Shown one piece after another: positions 25,512 to 33,780 of a stretch of 64,000 nt of DNA; positions within the stretch are counted from its first letter, which is position 1; each line of letters opens with the position of its first letter. Position numbers and translations under genes: made by a program. The notes beneath the pieces are model-generated. The model did not search any database and was not told where the DNA came from. It was given only the letters and a program-made list of their open reading frames with translations. Origin of the DNA: 13-2-20CM-66-19 sp036273735 (GTDB lineage Bacteria > Pseudomonadota > Gammaproteobacteria > Steroidobacterales > Steroidobacteraceae); NCBI GenBank assembly GCA_036273735.1, contig DASUHA010000025.1, positions 1-64,000 on the forward strand. The letters are read 5' to 3'.

Positions 25512-26351
25512 TTACGGAGCGACCAGCCGGGCGCCGGTGTAACCCAAAGCGGTGAGACGGGTGACCATCTGGTCGAATTCCGGAACGCCGCCGACCGGTC
25601 CGATGCGCACGCGGTACAGGCGGCTGCGCGTCACCGGGGGGCCGAAGATGAAGGCACCGGCGAGGCCTGCCGCGTGCAACCGGGCTACGACACGCTCGGC
25701 ATTCGCCTGCTCGTTGAATGCCCCGACCTGCACATAAAGCGTGGGGGGCGGCGTCTCCGTCACCCGGGTGAGCACGGGCGGGCTTTCCGGTGAAATGGTG
25801 CGCACCTCGACCAGTGCGGTGCCCGTCTTGAGCATGTCGAGCTTCGCGGCCGCCACGTAAGAGAGGTCGATGATCCGATTGGACACGAATGGGCCACGAT
25901 CGTTGATCTTGACGATGATGCTGCGGCCGTTGGAGAGGTTGGTGACACGCACATAACATGGCAGCGGCAGCGTCTTGTGAGCGGCCGTCATGGCATACAT
26001 GTCATAACGGTCGCCATCGGACGTCTGTAGTCCGTCGAAGTTCGGACCATACCATGAGGCAACACCCGTCTCGTCGTAGCCCGCGGCCGTCGCCAGCACG
26101 TAGTAGCGCTTGCCGTCCACCTGGTAGAACGGCGGGTTGCCGTGCGGGGAGCGAGGCTCGATACGCGGCACCGCGTTGGGAATCGCTGAGATGTCCCGCG
26201 ACGAGGGTGGCAATCTGGGCGCAGGCGACGGTGCCGATTCGGGTCCTGGCTCACGATGGGGTGTCGCCGCGCAACCTGCGAGAAGCGCCGCCACTGAGAT
26301 CGTGCATAGGAGGCGCCAGCGCCCCCAGCTAGCCGCAGCGGCAGCTTTCAT
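25512..26351 (-). CDS. rlpA: Septal-ring lytic transglycosylase RlpA (lipoprotein)
   Basis: 279 residues with a lipobox (ALLAGC, Cys27), a proline/serine linker, the double-psi beta-barrel domain (ETGVASWYGPNFDGLQTSDGDRYDM, VRVTNLSNGRSIIVKINDRGPF with the catalytic Glu/Asp region) and a C-terminal SPOR domain (YVQVGAFNEQANAERVVARL) that binds denuded glycan strands at the septum. RlpA cleaves stem-peptide-free glycan. It lies 9 bp after mltB. Confidence 0.95.
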   Translation of the reverse strand: MKAAAAASWGRWRLLCTISVAALLAGCAATPHREPGPESAPSPAPRLPPSSRDISAIPNAVPRIEPRSPHGNPPFYQVDGKRYYVLATAAGYDETGVASWYGPNFDGLQTSDGDRYDMYAMTAAHKTLPLPCYVRVTNLSNGRSIIVKINDRGPFVSNRIIDLSYVAAAKLDMLKTGTALVEVRTISPESPPVLTRVTETPPPTLYVQVGAFNEQANAERVVARLHAAGLAGAFIFGPPVTRSRLYRVRIGPVGGVPEFDQMVTRLTALGYTGARLVAP

Positions 26352-26360
26352 TTATCGGGC

Positions 26361-27455
26361 TCACCGGGCGGATCGACTGGTGCGATCCGCGTTGCCGGCC
26401 GTTTTTGCCGTGGGCGTCGGCGCGGGCGTCGTGCCGGGGCCCGGGTTGAGCCGCAACGCGATGGCCTCGGCCAGCTCGTCGACCGCCATGGCGTAGAGGG
26501 CGCTGTGGTTGTAGCGGGTGAGCGCGTGGAAGTTGTTGAAGCCGACGCGATACGTTGGCCCATCCTGTTGCTGCGCCAGCAGCAGCACCACGGGCGTGTT
26601 GCCGGGCGCAGTGCTGTCCACTCTCACACCCTGCGCGTTGAGGCCGTCGATGGTCTCATCGAGCTTGAGGTTGCTCGGATCGATCTGGAAGGTGGCGCCG
26701 GGGTCGATTCTGACATCGGCGACGACCGGGCCGCCGGGCTCCCAGCCGCACACGCGCAGGTAGCGAGCGACACTCGCGAAAATGTCGTCCCAATCGGTGA
26801 AGAGATCGCGCTGTCCGTCGTCGTTGCCGTCCATCCCGTACTTGAGATAAGCCGACGGCATGAACTGCAGGGGTCCCATGGCGCCCGCATAGGAGCCTTT
26901 GACCGACAGCGGGTCGATCTTCTCCTTGTGGGTCATCACCAGAAACCGCTCGAGCTCGGCGCGGAAGTAACGGCTGCGCGGCGGGTAGTCGAAGGCAAGC
27001 GTGGCGAGCGCGTCGAGCACCCGATAAGAGCCCGTGATGCGGCCGTAGTAGGTCTCAGCTCCAAGGATGGCGATGATGTATTGCGGCGGCACGCCTGCCT
27101 CGGAACTGATGCGCTCCAGAGAATCGCGATGCGCCTCCCAGAAAGCCGTGCCCTCCGAGATCCGGCGGTCGGTGAGGAAGATCTCGCGGTACTGCCACCA
27201 TTCGAGCACGCGCTCGGCGGGGCGGCTCATCTTGTCGATGATTTGCGGCTGCGCACGGGCGTGGCTGAGAACCCTGAGGACCGTCCTGCGGCGGAGTCCG
27301 TCGTGCCGGGCCACCTGCGCAGCGAATCTCGCGAGCTGTGCTCGTGGAAACCGGACGCCGGGCTCTGATGTCGCGGCTGCGGCATGCGTGCCGACACCAC
27401 CGAGGCCTACGGCGGCGAGTGCAGCGAGTACGAGCGTTGGAATGGATCGAGACAC
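26361..27455 (-). CDS. mltB: Membrane-bound/periplasmic lytic murein transglycosylase B
   Basis: 364 residues, starting at GTG 27455 directly after the rodA stop without a gap, which indicates translational coupling. A signal peptide (AAVGLGGVGTHAAAA) without a lipobox Cys makes it the soluble periplasmic form. The catalytic region ILGAETYYGRITG carries the Glu, followed by SYAGAMGPLQFMPSAYLKYG and the YNHSALYAMAVDELAEAI end of the SLT-fold domain. An Ala/Pro/Thr-rich tail extends past the domain. Confidence 0.94.
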   Translation of the reverse strand: MSRSIPTLVLAALAAVGLGGVGTHAAAATSEPGVRFPRAQLARFAAQVARHDGLRRRTVLRVLSHARAQPQIIDKMSRPAERVLEWWQYREIFLTDRRISEGTAFWEAHRDSLERISSEAGVPPQYIIAILGAETYYGRITGSYRVLDALATLAFDYPPRSRYFRAELERFLVMTHKEKIDPLSVKGSYAGAMGPLQFMPSAYLKYGMDGNDDGQRDLFTDWDDIFASVARYLRVCGWEPGGPVVADVRIDPGATFQIDPSNLKLDETIDGLNAQGVRVDSTAPGNTPVVLLLAQQQDGPTYRVGFNNFHALTRYNHSALYAMAVDELAEAIALRLNPGPGTTPAPTPTAKTAGNADRTSRSAR

Positions 27456-28595
27456 TTAGGATCCCATGAGCTTCCGATGCGCGTGAAGCGACATCAGAAT
27501 ACCGAAGCCGGCGAGCACGGTCACCACCGAGCTTCCCCCGTAGCTGACGAGCGGCAGCGGGACGCCGACGACCGGAAGGAGTCCGGTAACCATTCCCGCG
27601 TTGATGAAGACGTACACGAAGAAAGTCAGTGCAACGCTGCCTGCGAGCAGACGCGAGAAAGTATCCGGCGTCTGCACTGCAAGGTAGACCGCACGCCCGA
27701 TGATGAAGACATAGAGGAGAAGCAGTACGGCGAGTCCGAGCAGGCCGAACTCCTCACCGATGACTGCAAAGATGAAATCCGTGGTGCGCTCCGGCAGGAA
27801 GTCGAGCTGCGCCTGGCTGCCGTTCATCCATCCTTTGCCGAAGACGCCCCCTGAGCCGATCGCGATCTGCGACTGGATGATGTGATAGCCCGCGCCGAGC
27901 GGGTCCGATTGCGGGTTGAGGAAGGTGAGCAGCCGCTGGCGCTGGTAGCCGTGCATGAACCTGAGCCCGAACCACGCGACCGTAACTGCGAGCAGCAACA
28001 TCCCTACGATGAGCCGTACCCGGATTCCTGCGAGAAACACGATCAGGACGCCGCCCGCGGCGATGAGCGCCGCGGTGCCGAGGTCCGGCTCCTTCGCCAC
28101 CAGACCTGCCGGCACGATGATGATGAGGCCGAGCAGCAGCAGGTTGGGCCAGCGGGGTGGCAGCGGACGTTCGTGCAGGTACCAGGCGCACATCATGGGG
28201 ACGGCGAGCTTCATGAGCTCCGAGGGCTGAAAGCGGATGGGACCCAGGCTGAGCCAGCGTTGGGCCCCGAGACGCGTGTGACCGACTACTGCGACAGCAA
28301 GCAGGAGGATAACGCCGATCGCATAGAGCCACGGTGAGGTGCGTCGCAGGAAATTCGGGCTGACCCGCGCCAGAGCCAGCATGGCCGCCGTGCCCAACAC
28401 GAGCCGCATGGCCGTCCGCAGCACCATCGGCAGGTTCTCGGCCGAGGCGCTGTAGAGCACGACCAGCCCGTAGGCCGCGGCGAGGGCGAGGCCGGTGACG
28501 AGCGGGCCGTCCATTCTGAGCGCCGAGAGCACGCGCGCTGCGCCGGTCAGGGTCCGCCGGGTCCGGGATTCGGAGCTGACTTCTTCGTAGATCAT
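27456..28595 (-). CDS. rodA: SEDS glycosyltransferase RodA
   Basis: RodA polymerises glycan for lateral wall growth together with PBP2. 379 residues with about ten hydrophobic segments. SEDS hallmarks are QPSELMKLAVPMMCAWYL, KEPDLGTAALIA with the catalytic Asp, FIFAVIGEEFGLLGL and VGVPLPLVSYGGSSVV. A 30-residue cytoplasmic N-terminus precedes TM1. It lies 18 bp downstream of mrdA, its functional partner, and is joined end-to-start with mltB. Confidence 0.96.
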   Translation of the reverse strand: MIYEEVSSESRTRRTLTGAARVLSALRMDGPLVTGLALAAAYGLVVLYSASAENLPMVLRTAMRLVLGTAAMLALARVSPNFLRRTSPWLYAIGVILLLAVAVVGHTRLGAQRWLSLGPIRFQPSELMKLAVPMMCAWYLHERPLPPRWPNLLLLGLIIIVPAGLVAKEPDLGTAALIAAGGVLIVFLAGIRVRLIVGMLLLAVTVAWFGLRFMHGYQRQRLLTFLNPQSDPLGAGYHIIQSQIAIGSGGVFGKGWMNGSQAQLDFLPERTTDFIFAVIGEEFGLLGLAVLLLLYVFIIGRAVYLAVQTPDTFSRLLAGSVALTFFVYVFINAGMVTGLLPVVGVPLPLVSYGGSSVVTVLAGFGILMSLHAHRKLMGS

Positions 28596-28613
28596 GTGGG
28601 GTGATTCATGAGC

Positions 28614-30680
28614 TCATCGGGCGGGCGGAGGGCTCGCCGGCTCCGGGTGCGCCCGGTCCGCCACCTGTTGGCCGGCCGGGGGCGGTGTGGGCGGCGGGAA
28701 GGCCGGCAGGGAGCGCTCTGTTCTCGGCTTGAGATGGGTCGGCTCCGAATACGGTCCACGGGGTGCCGCGGGCAGCATCTTGCCGTCGGCTCCGAGAAGA
28801 TAGGCGTCCATCACCTTGCGGGCGACGGGGGCGGCGCCGGTGGATCCAAAGCCGGCGTGCTCGACGATGACCGCGACTGCGATGCGCGGCGCCTCCGCTG
28901 GTGCGAATGCGATGAACCAGGCGTTGTCACGGAACTGCTTGGTGATTTTCTGGAAGCCGTGCTCCTCGCTCAAATTGCCGGTGACGGCCTCACGCACGAC
29001 CTGATCGGTACCGGTCTTGCCCGCGACGATGTACGGCGTCCCGCGCATCGGCCAATACGCGGTGCCCAAATGAGCGCCCGTGTAGGTCGTCGCGCCGATC
29101 ATGCCGTGGATGACCCGGTTCCAGGAATCGGCGCTGATGTTGGACAGGTAGCCCTCATATACCGGCGGGAGCCATGCGATCCTGCCCGTCTCGGGATTGC
29201 GCATTCCCGTCACCAGCCGCGGTCGCCAGATACGTCCGCGGGTCGCGAGAATGCTGGCGTAGTGAGCCAACTGCAGCGGCGTGACGAGGAAGTAGCCCTG
29301 ACCGATGCCGAGATTCACCGTCTCGCCCGGGAACCACACTTTGTCGGCCGGGTTGGCGAAATGCGCTGCCTTCCAGGCCCGCGAGGGCACGAGCCCCGGT
29401 TTCTCGCCGCCGATGTCGATGCCGGTCGGGCGGCCGAAGCCAAAAAGCGGCAGCCACTCGGAGATCCGGTCGATGCCCATCTCGTGAGCGACACCGTAGA
29501 AATAGACGTCGCAGGATCGCGCGATCGCGAGGTCGAGGTTGGTCTCGCCGTGCCGCTCGTGATTGGCGTCGTGCCAGATGTGCCGGGCTCCCGGCAGGTG
29601 ATACCACCCGGGACAGTAGATCGGCTTGTCAGGATTGAGCACGCCGTCCGTGAGCGCCCCGAGCGCCATCGCGGGCTTTATCGTCGAGCCGGAAGAGTAT
29701 TCACCGCGCAGTGCCCGATCATAGAGGGGCCGGTTGGGATCGCCCTCCAGGCCTGCGTACTGCTTCTCCGTGATGCCGCGCGCAAAGAGGTTGGGATCGA
29801 AGCCGGGCTCGCTCGCGAGCGCGATGATGTCGCCGGTGTTGGGGTCGATCGCCACCACCGCCCCCTCCAGACCGGAGAGCGCAGTCTCTGCGACTTTCTG
29901 GATCTTCAGATCGAGCGAGAGAATGGCATCGTCGCCGGGGCGTGGCGCCTTCGCCTCGAGATCCCTGCCGAAGACGCCGGGTTTCGGCACTGGCCGGCCC
30001 TGCGCATCGACCAGGATCTGACGGAAGCCGTTGGCGCCGTGAAGCTGCTTCTCGAAGGCGGACTCCACGCCGGTCTTGCCGATGACCGCCGTGCCCGCAT
30101 AGGCCGCGCGATCGATATGAGCCAGATCCTTCTCACTGATCGTGCCCACGTAGCCCATTGCATCGACTGCGAGCGAGCCCTCGGGGTACCAGCGCGCCTC
30201 CTCGGGGGTGATATCGATGCCGGGGAACTCGAACCGCCGGACGGCGAAGCGCGCAACCTCCTCGTCGGAGAGGTGCAGGCGGATCGGCACGTTGTCGAAC
30301 GTGCGCCGCGATTTGATGGTGCGGATCAGCTCCGGGATGTCCTCGGCCTGCAGCAGGCCGAGCTTCACCAGGCGATGGAGCGAGTCCGCCAGGTCCGGGA
30401 CCTCATCGGGAATCAGCTCGAGCTGGAAGGTCGGTTGGTTGGAGGCGATGACTTCGCCATTGCGGTCGAGGATGAGCCCGCGAGCGGCCGGAATGGGATC
30501 GGTGCGTACGCGGTTTTCCTGCGAGAGCGCCGAGTAGTAGTCGTGACGGCTCACCTGCAGCAGGTAGAGGCGTCCCACGAGCGCAAGGGCGAGCAACGCC
30601 ATGGTCGCGGCTGCAAAGAGCGAGCGGCGCTCGAAGATCCGCTGCTCTCGCCAATGGTCCTTGATGCGGACGGGAGACAT
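28614..30680 (-). CDS. mrdA: Penicillin-binding protein 2, transpeptidase
   Basis: 688 residues: an N-terminal TM (about 20-42), the pedestal with the GLILDRNGEVIA start, and the transpeptidase domain with STIK (YSSGSTIKPAM), SCD (ARSCDVYFYG) and KTGT (VAGKTGTDQV) motifs. It cross-links the glycan strands made by RodA. A proline-rich C-terminal tail of about 50 residues (PPTPPPAG) ends the protein. mreD lies upstream with a gap of about 30 bp and rodA downstream. Confidence 0.96.
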   Translation of the reverse strand: MSPVRIKDHWREQRIFERRSLFAAATMALLALALVGRLYLLQVSRHDYYSALSQENRVRTDPIPAARGLILDRNGEVIASNQPTFQLELIPDEVPDLADSLHRLVKLGLLQAEDIPELIRTIKSRRTFDNVPIRLHLSDEEVARFAVRRFEFPGIDITPEEARWYPEGSLAVDAMGYVGTISEKDLAHIDRAAYAGTAVIGKTGVESAFEKQLHGANGFRQILVDAQGRPVPKPGVFGRDLEAKAPRPGDDAILSLDLKIQKVAETALSGLEGAVVAIDPNTGDIIALASEPGFDPNLFARGITEKQYAGLEGDPNRPLYDRALRGEYSSGSTIKPAMALGALTDGVLNPDKPIYCPGWYHLPGARHIWHDANHERHGETNLDLAIARSCDVYFYGVAHEMGIDRISEWLPLFGFGRPTGIDIGGEKPGLVPSRAWKAAHFANPADKVWFPGETVNLGIGQGYFLVTPLQLAHYASILATRGRIWRPRLVTGMRNPETGRIAWLPPVYEGYLSNISADSWNRVIHGMIGATTYTGAHLGTAYWPMRGTPYIVAGKTGTDQVVREAVTGNLSEEHGFQKITKQFRDNAWFIAFAPAEAPRIAVAVIVEHAGFGSTGAAPVARKVMDAYLLGADGKMLPAAPRGPYSEPTHLKPRTERSLPAFPPPTPPPAGQQVADRAHPEPASPPPAR

Positions 30681-30709
30681 GGGTCAGCCCCGGCTGGGGA
30701 GCCAGGCGC

Positions 30710-31186
30710 TCATGCGCCCGGCCGGTAACTGCGTGCGAGGATCGCCGCTGCTGCCGGCCAGACCAACGCGCCGGTGAGCGTAGGCATCCAACGCAGCGGT
30801 GTCGTCAGCGGGTGTCCGCTCCACCCGTCGATGGCGAAGAGGACGACCTCGTAGAAGGCGAGCGCCGCGAAGACGATCAGGGACTGCTGGAAGATCGGCT
30901 TCGAGCGGATTCTCTGGTGCTCGCGTACGCCGATGTAGGCTAGAAATGCGAGGGCAAGCGCGTGCTCTCCGAGAATGGGTCCCTCGAAGGCATCGAGCAG
31001 CAGCCCGCAGATCCAACCGAGGGTGATTCCGCCGGCGCGGGGCGCGGCGATCGACCAATAGAGCACGGTGAGCGCAAGAAAGCCGGGACGGATGATCTCC
31101 AGCCACGATGGCAATGGCAGCAGCGTCAGGATGAGCGCGCCGACCACGGTCTTCAGCATCGCGACGCGCGGGCTGGAGCCGCTCAT
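30710..31186 (-). CDS. mreD: Rod-shape determining protein MreD
   Basis: 158 residues, almost entirely hydrophobic, with five to six TM segments and the family stretches LTVLYWSIAAP, GWICGLLLDAFEGPILGEHALALAF and SKPIFQQSLIVFAAL. It overlaps the mreC stop by ATGA. Part of the elongasome with MreC, RodA and PBP2. Confidence 0.93.
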   Translation of the reverse strand: MSGSSPRVAMLKTVVGALILTLLPLPSWLEIIRPGFLALTVLYWSIAAPRAGGITLGWICGLLLDAFEGPILGEHALALAFLAYIGVREHQRIRSKPIFQQSLIVFAALAFYEVVLFAIDGWSGHPLTTPLRWMPTLTGALVWPAAAAILARSYRPGA

Positions 31187-32277
31187 GTCGGCGGTTTCTC
31201 CGGCTTCTTGGTGGCAGTCGGCTTGGCGGGCGTGCTCCTGGCGGTGGTACCCGCCTTTTTCGCGGCCGCAGCGTTATGAATCGCTGCCGGCGACTCCTTC
31301 GCGCCCGCGCCTTTCGCCGCCGTCTCGGCCTGCGCCGGCGGTGTTGGCTTTGCCGGTGTCGGCAGCGGCTGGATGTTCCGGTCGCCGGTGGTCAGCTCTC
31401 CATTGCGCTCACTGAGAGGCGCCGCCGGGCTGTCGTGTCGGAACCAGACCAGCATGACCTCCGTGTCCGTATCGATGTGTGCGAAGGGCGCTGCGCGGAC
31501 GTGCGCCAGCGGCTGCACCGCATCTTTGTGGACCTCGATGATCCTGGCCACGGGATAGCCCGGAGGAAACACGCCGCCGAGGCCCGAGGTCACGAGGACA
31601 TCGCCCACGCGGACGTCGGCGTTGGCAGGCAGGTAAGGCAGTCCGAGCGAGGTTGAGTCGCCGGCTCCGACGGCAATCGTCCGAAGCCCCGTGCGTGCGA
31701 TGCTCACGGGCAGGGCATGCTCCGGATCGGTGATGAGGATGACCTGCGCGCTCCAGGGACCTACGTGCATCGTCTGTCCGACCACGCCGTGGTCATCGAG
31801 TACCGCCTGGCTTGCCGTGACCCCGTTGACGGTGCCGCGATCGATGAGCACCCGCTGGCGCAGGCTGTCGAGCTGGATGTTGACGATCTCGGCCGGCAGC
31901 CAGCGGCTGGCGACCGGCGGCAGCGACTGTCGCAGGCCGATCAACGCGGCGTTCTGCTGCGCCAGCGCGTCATAGCGCATGGAGCGCACCTCGAGGTCGC
32001 GAAGTTGGGTGCGCAGGAGCTTATTCTCGGCTTCGAGCGAATCGCGGGTGGCGAAGCTGTTCTGCACCCAGTGCCAGGCAGCGACCGGTGAGCTCACGGC
32101 GAGCTCGATGGGATACGTCGCTGCCTGCATGACCGAGTGCGCACGCTCGAGCCAGTCGAAGCGCTGATCGAGCACCATGAAGGCGATCGAGAGAATCGCG
32201 TAAAGGGCGAAACGGAAGCCGGGGGAGCCTCCACGCCCCTGCAGCGGTCTACCGGCCCCTGTTGCGAAGCCCGCCAC
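31183..32277 (-). CDS. mreC: Rod-shape determining protein MreC
   Basis: 364 residues from GTG 32277, which has no strong ribosome binding site. A short cytoplasmic lead, one TM (FRFALYAILSIAFMVLDQ, about 21-38), a coiled-coil (SLEAENKLLRTQLRDLEVRS) and the periplasmic beta domains (ILITDPEHALPVSI, GDVLVTSGLGGVFPPGYPVARI). After about residue 285 an unusual 75-residue tail rich in Lys, Ala, Pro and Thr extends into the periplasm, longer than in enteric MreC. Confidence 0.94.
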   Translation of the reverse strand: MAGFATGAGRPLQGRGGSPGFRFALYAILSIAFMVLDQRFDWLERAHSVMQAATYPIELAVSSPVAAWHWVQNSFATRDSLEAENKLLRTQLRDLEVRSMRYDALAQQNAALIGLRQSLPPVASRWLPAEIVNIQLDSLRQRVLIDRGTVNGVTASQAVLDDHGVVGQTMHVGPWSAQVILITDPEHALPVSIARTGLRTIAVGAGDSTSLGLPYLPANADVRVGDVLVTSGLGGVFPPGYPVARIIEVHKDAVQPLAHVRAAPFAHIDTDTEVMLVWFRHDSPAAPLSERNGELTTGDRNIQPLPTPAKPTPPAQAETAAKGAGAKESPAAIHNAAAAKKAGTTARSTPAKPTATKKPEKPPT

Positions 32278-32300
32278 TTGGCCTTTGAGCGCTCCCGTCG

Positions 32301-33344
32301 CTACTCGAGTCCGAAGTGGCCGGGGCCCATCTCATCCATCAGCTCGAGGATGCGACCGCCGCCACGGGCCACACAGGTGAGGGGATCGTCGGCTACCACG
32401 ACAGGGAGGCCCGTCTCTTCCGTGAGGAGTTTGTCGATATCGCGCAGCAACGCCCCACCGCCGGTGAGTACGATGCCGCGCTCAGCGACGTCCGCACCGA
32501 GCTCCGGCGGAGTCTGCTCGAGCGCCTGCTTGACCGCGCTCACGATGTTCTGCAGTGGTTCCTGTAGCGCCTCGAGGATCTCGTTGCTGTTCAGCGTGAA
32601 ACTGCGAGGGACACCTTCGGAGAGATTGCGGCCCTTGACCGAGAGCTCGCGCACCTGCTGTCCGGGATAGGCGGAGCCGATCTCGATCTTGATGCGCTCG
32701 GCGGTCGCCTCGCCGATGAGGATGCCGTAGTTGCGCCGCACGTAGTTCATGATCGCCTCGTCGAAGCGATCGCCGCCGATGCGAGCGGAGTTGGCGTACA
32801 CGACGCCATTCAGCGACAGGACGGCAACTTCCGAGGTGCCGCCACCGATGTCGAGCACCATGGAGCCGCGCGGCTCGTGCACCGGCAGGCCCGCGCCGAC
32901 CGCCGCGGCCATCGGCTCGCTGACGATGGCGACGTTGCGCGCGCCGGCGCCTTCCGCCGACTCCCGGATCGCGCGCCGCTCGACCTGCGTCGAGCCGAAG
33001 GGCACGCACACCAGCACACGTGGCGAAGGCTTCAGCATCCGGTTGCCGTGCACCTTATTAATGAAGAACTGCAGCATCTTCTCCGTATAGGTGAAGTCGG
33101 CGATCACGCCGTCCTTCATCGGGCGCACTGCGGTGATGTGGCCGGGAGTGCGGCCGAGCATGTTTTTGGCCTCCGCGCCCACGGCGACGATGATCTTACC
33201 GCCCCGGGAGGGCTCATCCTGCACCGCCACTACCGAGGGTTCGTTGAGGACGATGCCCTTGTCGCGGACATAGATCAGAGTGTTGGCCGTCCCCAGGTCG
33301 ATCGACAGATCACTGGAGAAATAGCCGCGCAAGCGTTTGAGCAT
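32301..33344 (-). CDS. mreB: Cell-shape actin homologue MreB
   Basis: 347 residues from ATG 33344, the standard MreB length; a further upstream in-frame extension is rejected. Phosphate-binding loops: LSIDLGTANTLIYV, VLDIGGGTSEVAVLS and LTGGGALLRDID. MreB filaments organise the MreCD-RodA-PBP2 machinery encoded downstream. A promoter candidate lies about 55-80 bp upstream. Confidence 0.97.
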   Translation of the reverse strand: MLKRLRGYFSSDLSIDLGTANTLIYVRDKGIVLNEPSVVAVQDEPSRGGKIIVAVGAEAKNMLGRTPGHITAVRPMKDGVIADFTYTEKMLQFFINKVHGNRMLKPSPRVLVCVPFGSTQVERRAIRESAEGAGARNVAIVSEPMAAAVGAGLPVHEPRGSMVLDIGGGTSEVAVLSLNGVVYANSARIGGDRFDEAIMNYVRRNYGILIGEATAERIKIEIGSAYPGQQVRELSVKGRNLSEGVPRSFTLNSNEILEALQEPLQNIVSAVKQALEQTPPELGADVAERGIVLTGGGALLRDIDKLLTEETGLPVVVADDPLTCVARGGGRILELMDEMGPGHFGLE

Positions 33345-33397
33345 GAAGCGTCCGAAAGAAGAGGCGTGCCGCGGGGGACCCCCCGAAAGTGGCGCGT

Positions 33398-33426
33398 AAT
33401 CTAGCAACCGAGGGGACATTCAGCAA
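33398..33426 (-). promoter_or_regulatory. mreB sigma-70 promoter candidate
   Basis: On the minus strand TTGCTG (-35, 33426-33421) is followed after exactly 17 bases by TAGATT (-10, 33403-33398), about 54 bp upstream of the mreB start. It overlaps the divergent gatC promoter candidate. Confidence 0.5.
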
Positions 33427-33441
33427 GGCAACATGTATGAT
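33413..33441 (+). promoter_or_regulatory. gatCAB sigma-70 promoter candidate
   Basis: GGGACA (-35-like, 33413-33418) and TATGAT (-10, 33436-33441) with a 17-base spacer, 35 bp upstream of the gatC start. The two divergent promoter candidates share about 14 bp, so polymerase binding at one should hinder the other. Confidence 0.42.
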
Positions 33442-33476
33442 TTTGCGCTGTTTTTCTCATTCGCCGTCCCACTGCC

Positions 33477-33767
33477 ATGTCCCTCACGCGCGCGCAGATC
33501 GAAAGCATTGCCTATCTGGCCCGCCTCGAGCTCGAGCCGGCCGAGATCCCGGTGTACCAGGAGAGCCTGTCGCGGATTCTCGACTTCGTGGGCCAGCTCG
33601 ACCGCATCGACACCGGGGACGTGGCCCCCATGGCCCATCCGCTCGAGGGCCTCACGCAGCGGCTGCGGCCCGATGCGGTCACGGAGCAGGACCGGCACGA
33701 GGTCTATCAGGCGAATGCGCCGCAGGTCGCGGGCGGGCTCTACCTAGTCCCGAAGGTCGTTGAATGA
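33477..33767 (+). CDS. gatC: Asp/Glu-tRNA amidotransferase subunit C
   Basis: 96 residues, the typical GatC length, with LTRAQIESIAYLARLELEPAE, QLDRIDTGDVAPMAHPLE and LRPDAV. GatC is a small structural subunit that holds GatA and GatB together. The presence of GatCAB implies that Asn-tRNA and/or Gln-tRNA is made by transamidation. The stop overlaps the TTG alternative start of gatA. Confidence 0.95.
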   Translation: MSLTRAQIESIAYLARLELEPAEIPVYQESLSRILDFVGQLDRIDTGDVAPMAHPLEGLTQRLRPDAVTEQDRHEVYQANAPQVAGGLYLVPKVVE

Positions 33768-33780
33768 GGTTTTTCTTGAC

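Noticed and set aside
28608..30728. 706-codon frame opposite mrdA
   Set aside because: Shadow of the GC-rich third-codon pattern of PBP2; composition is Arg/Asp/Val-rich with no family.
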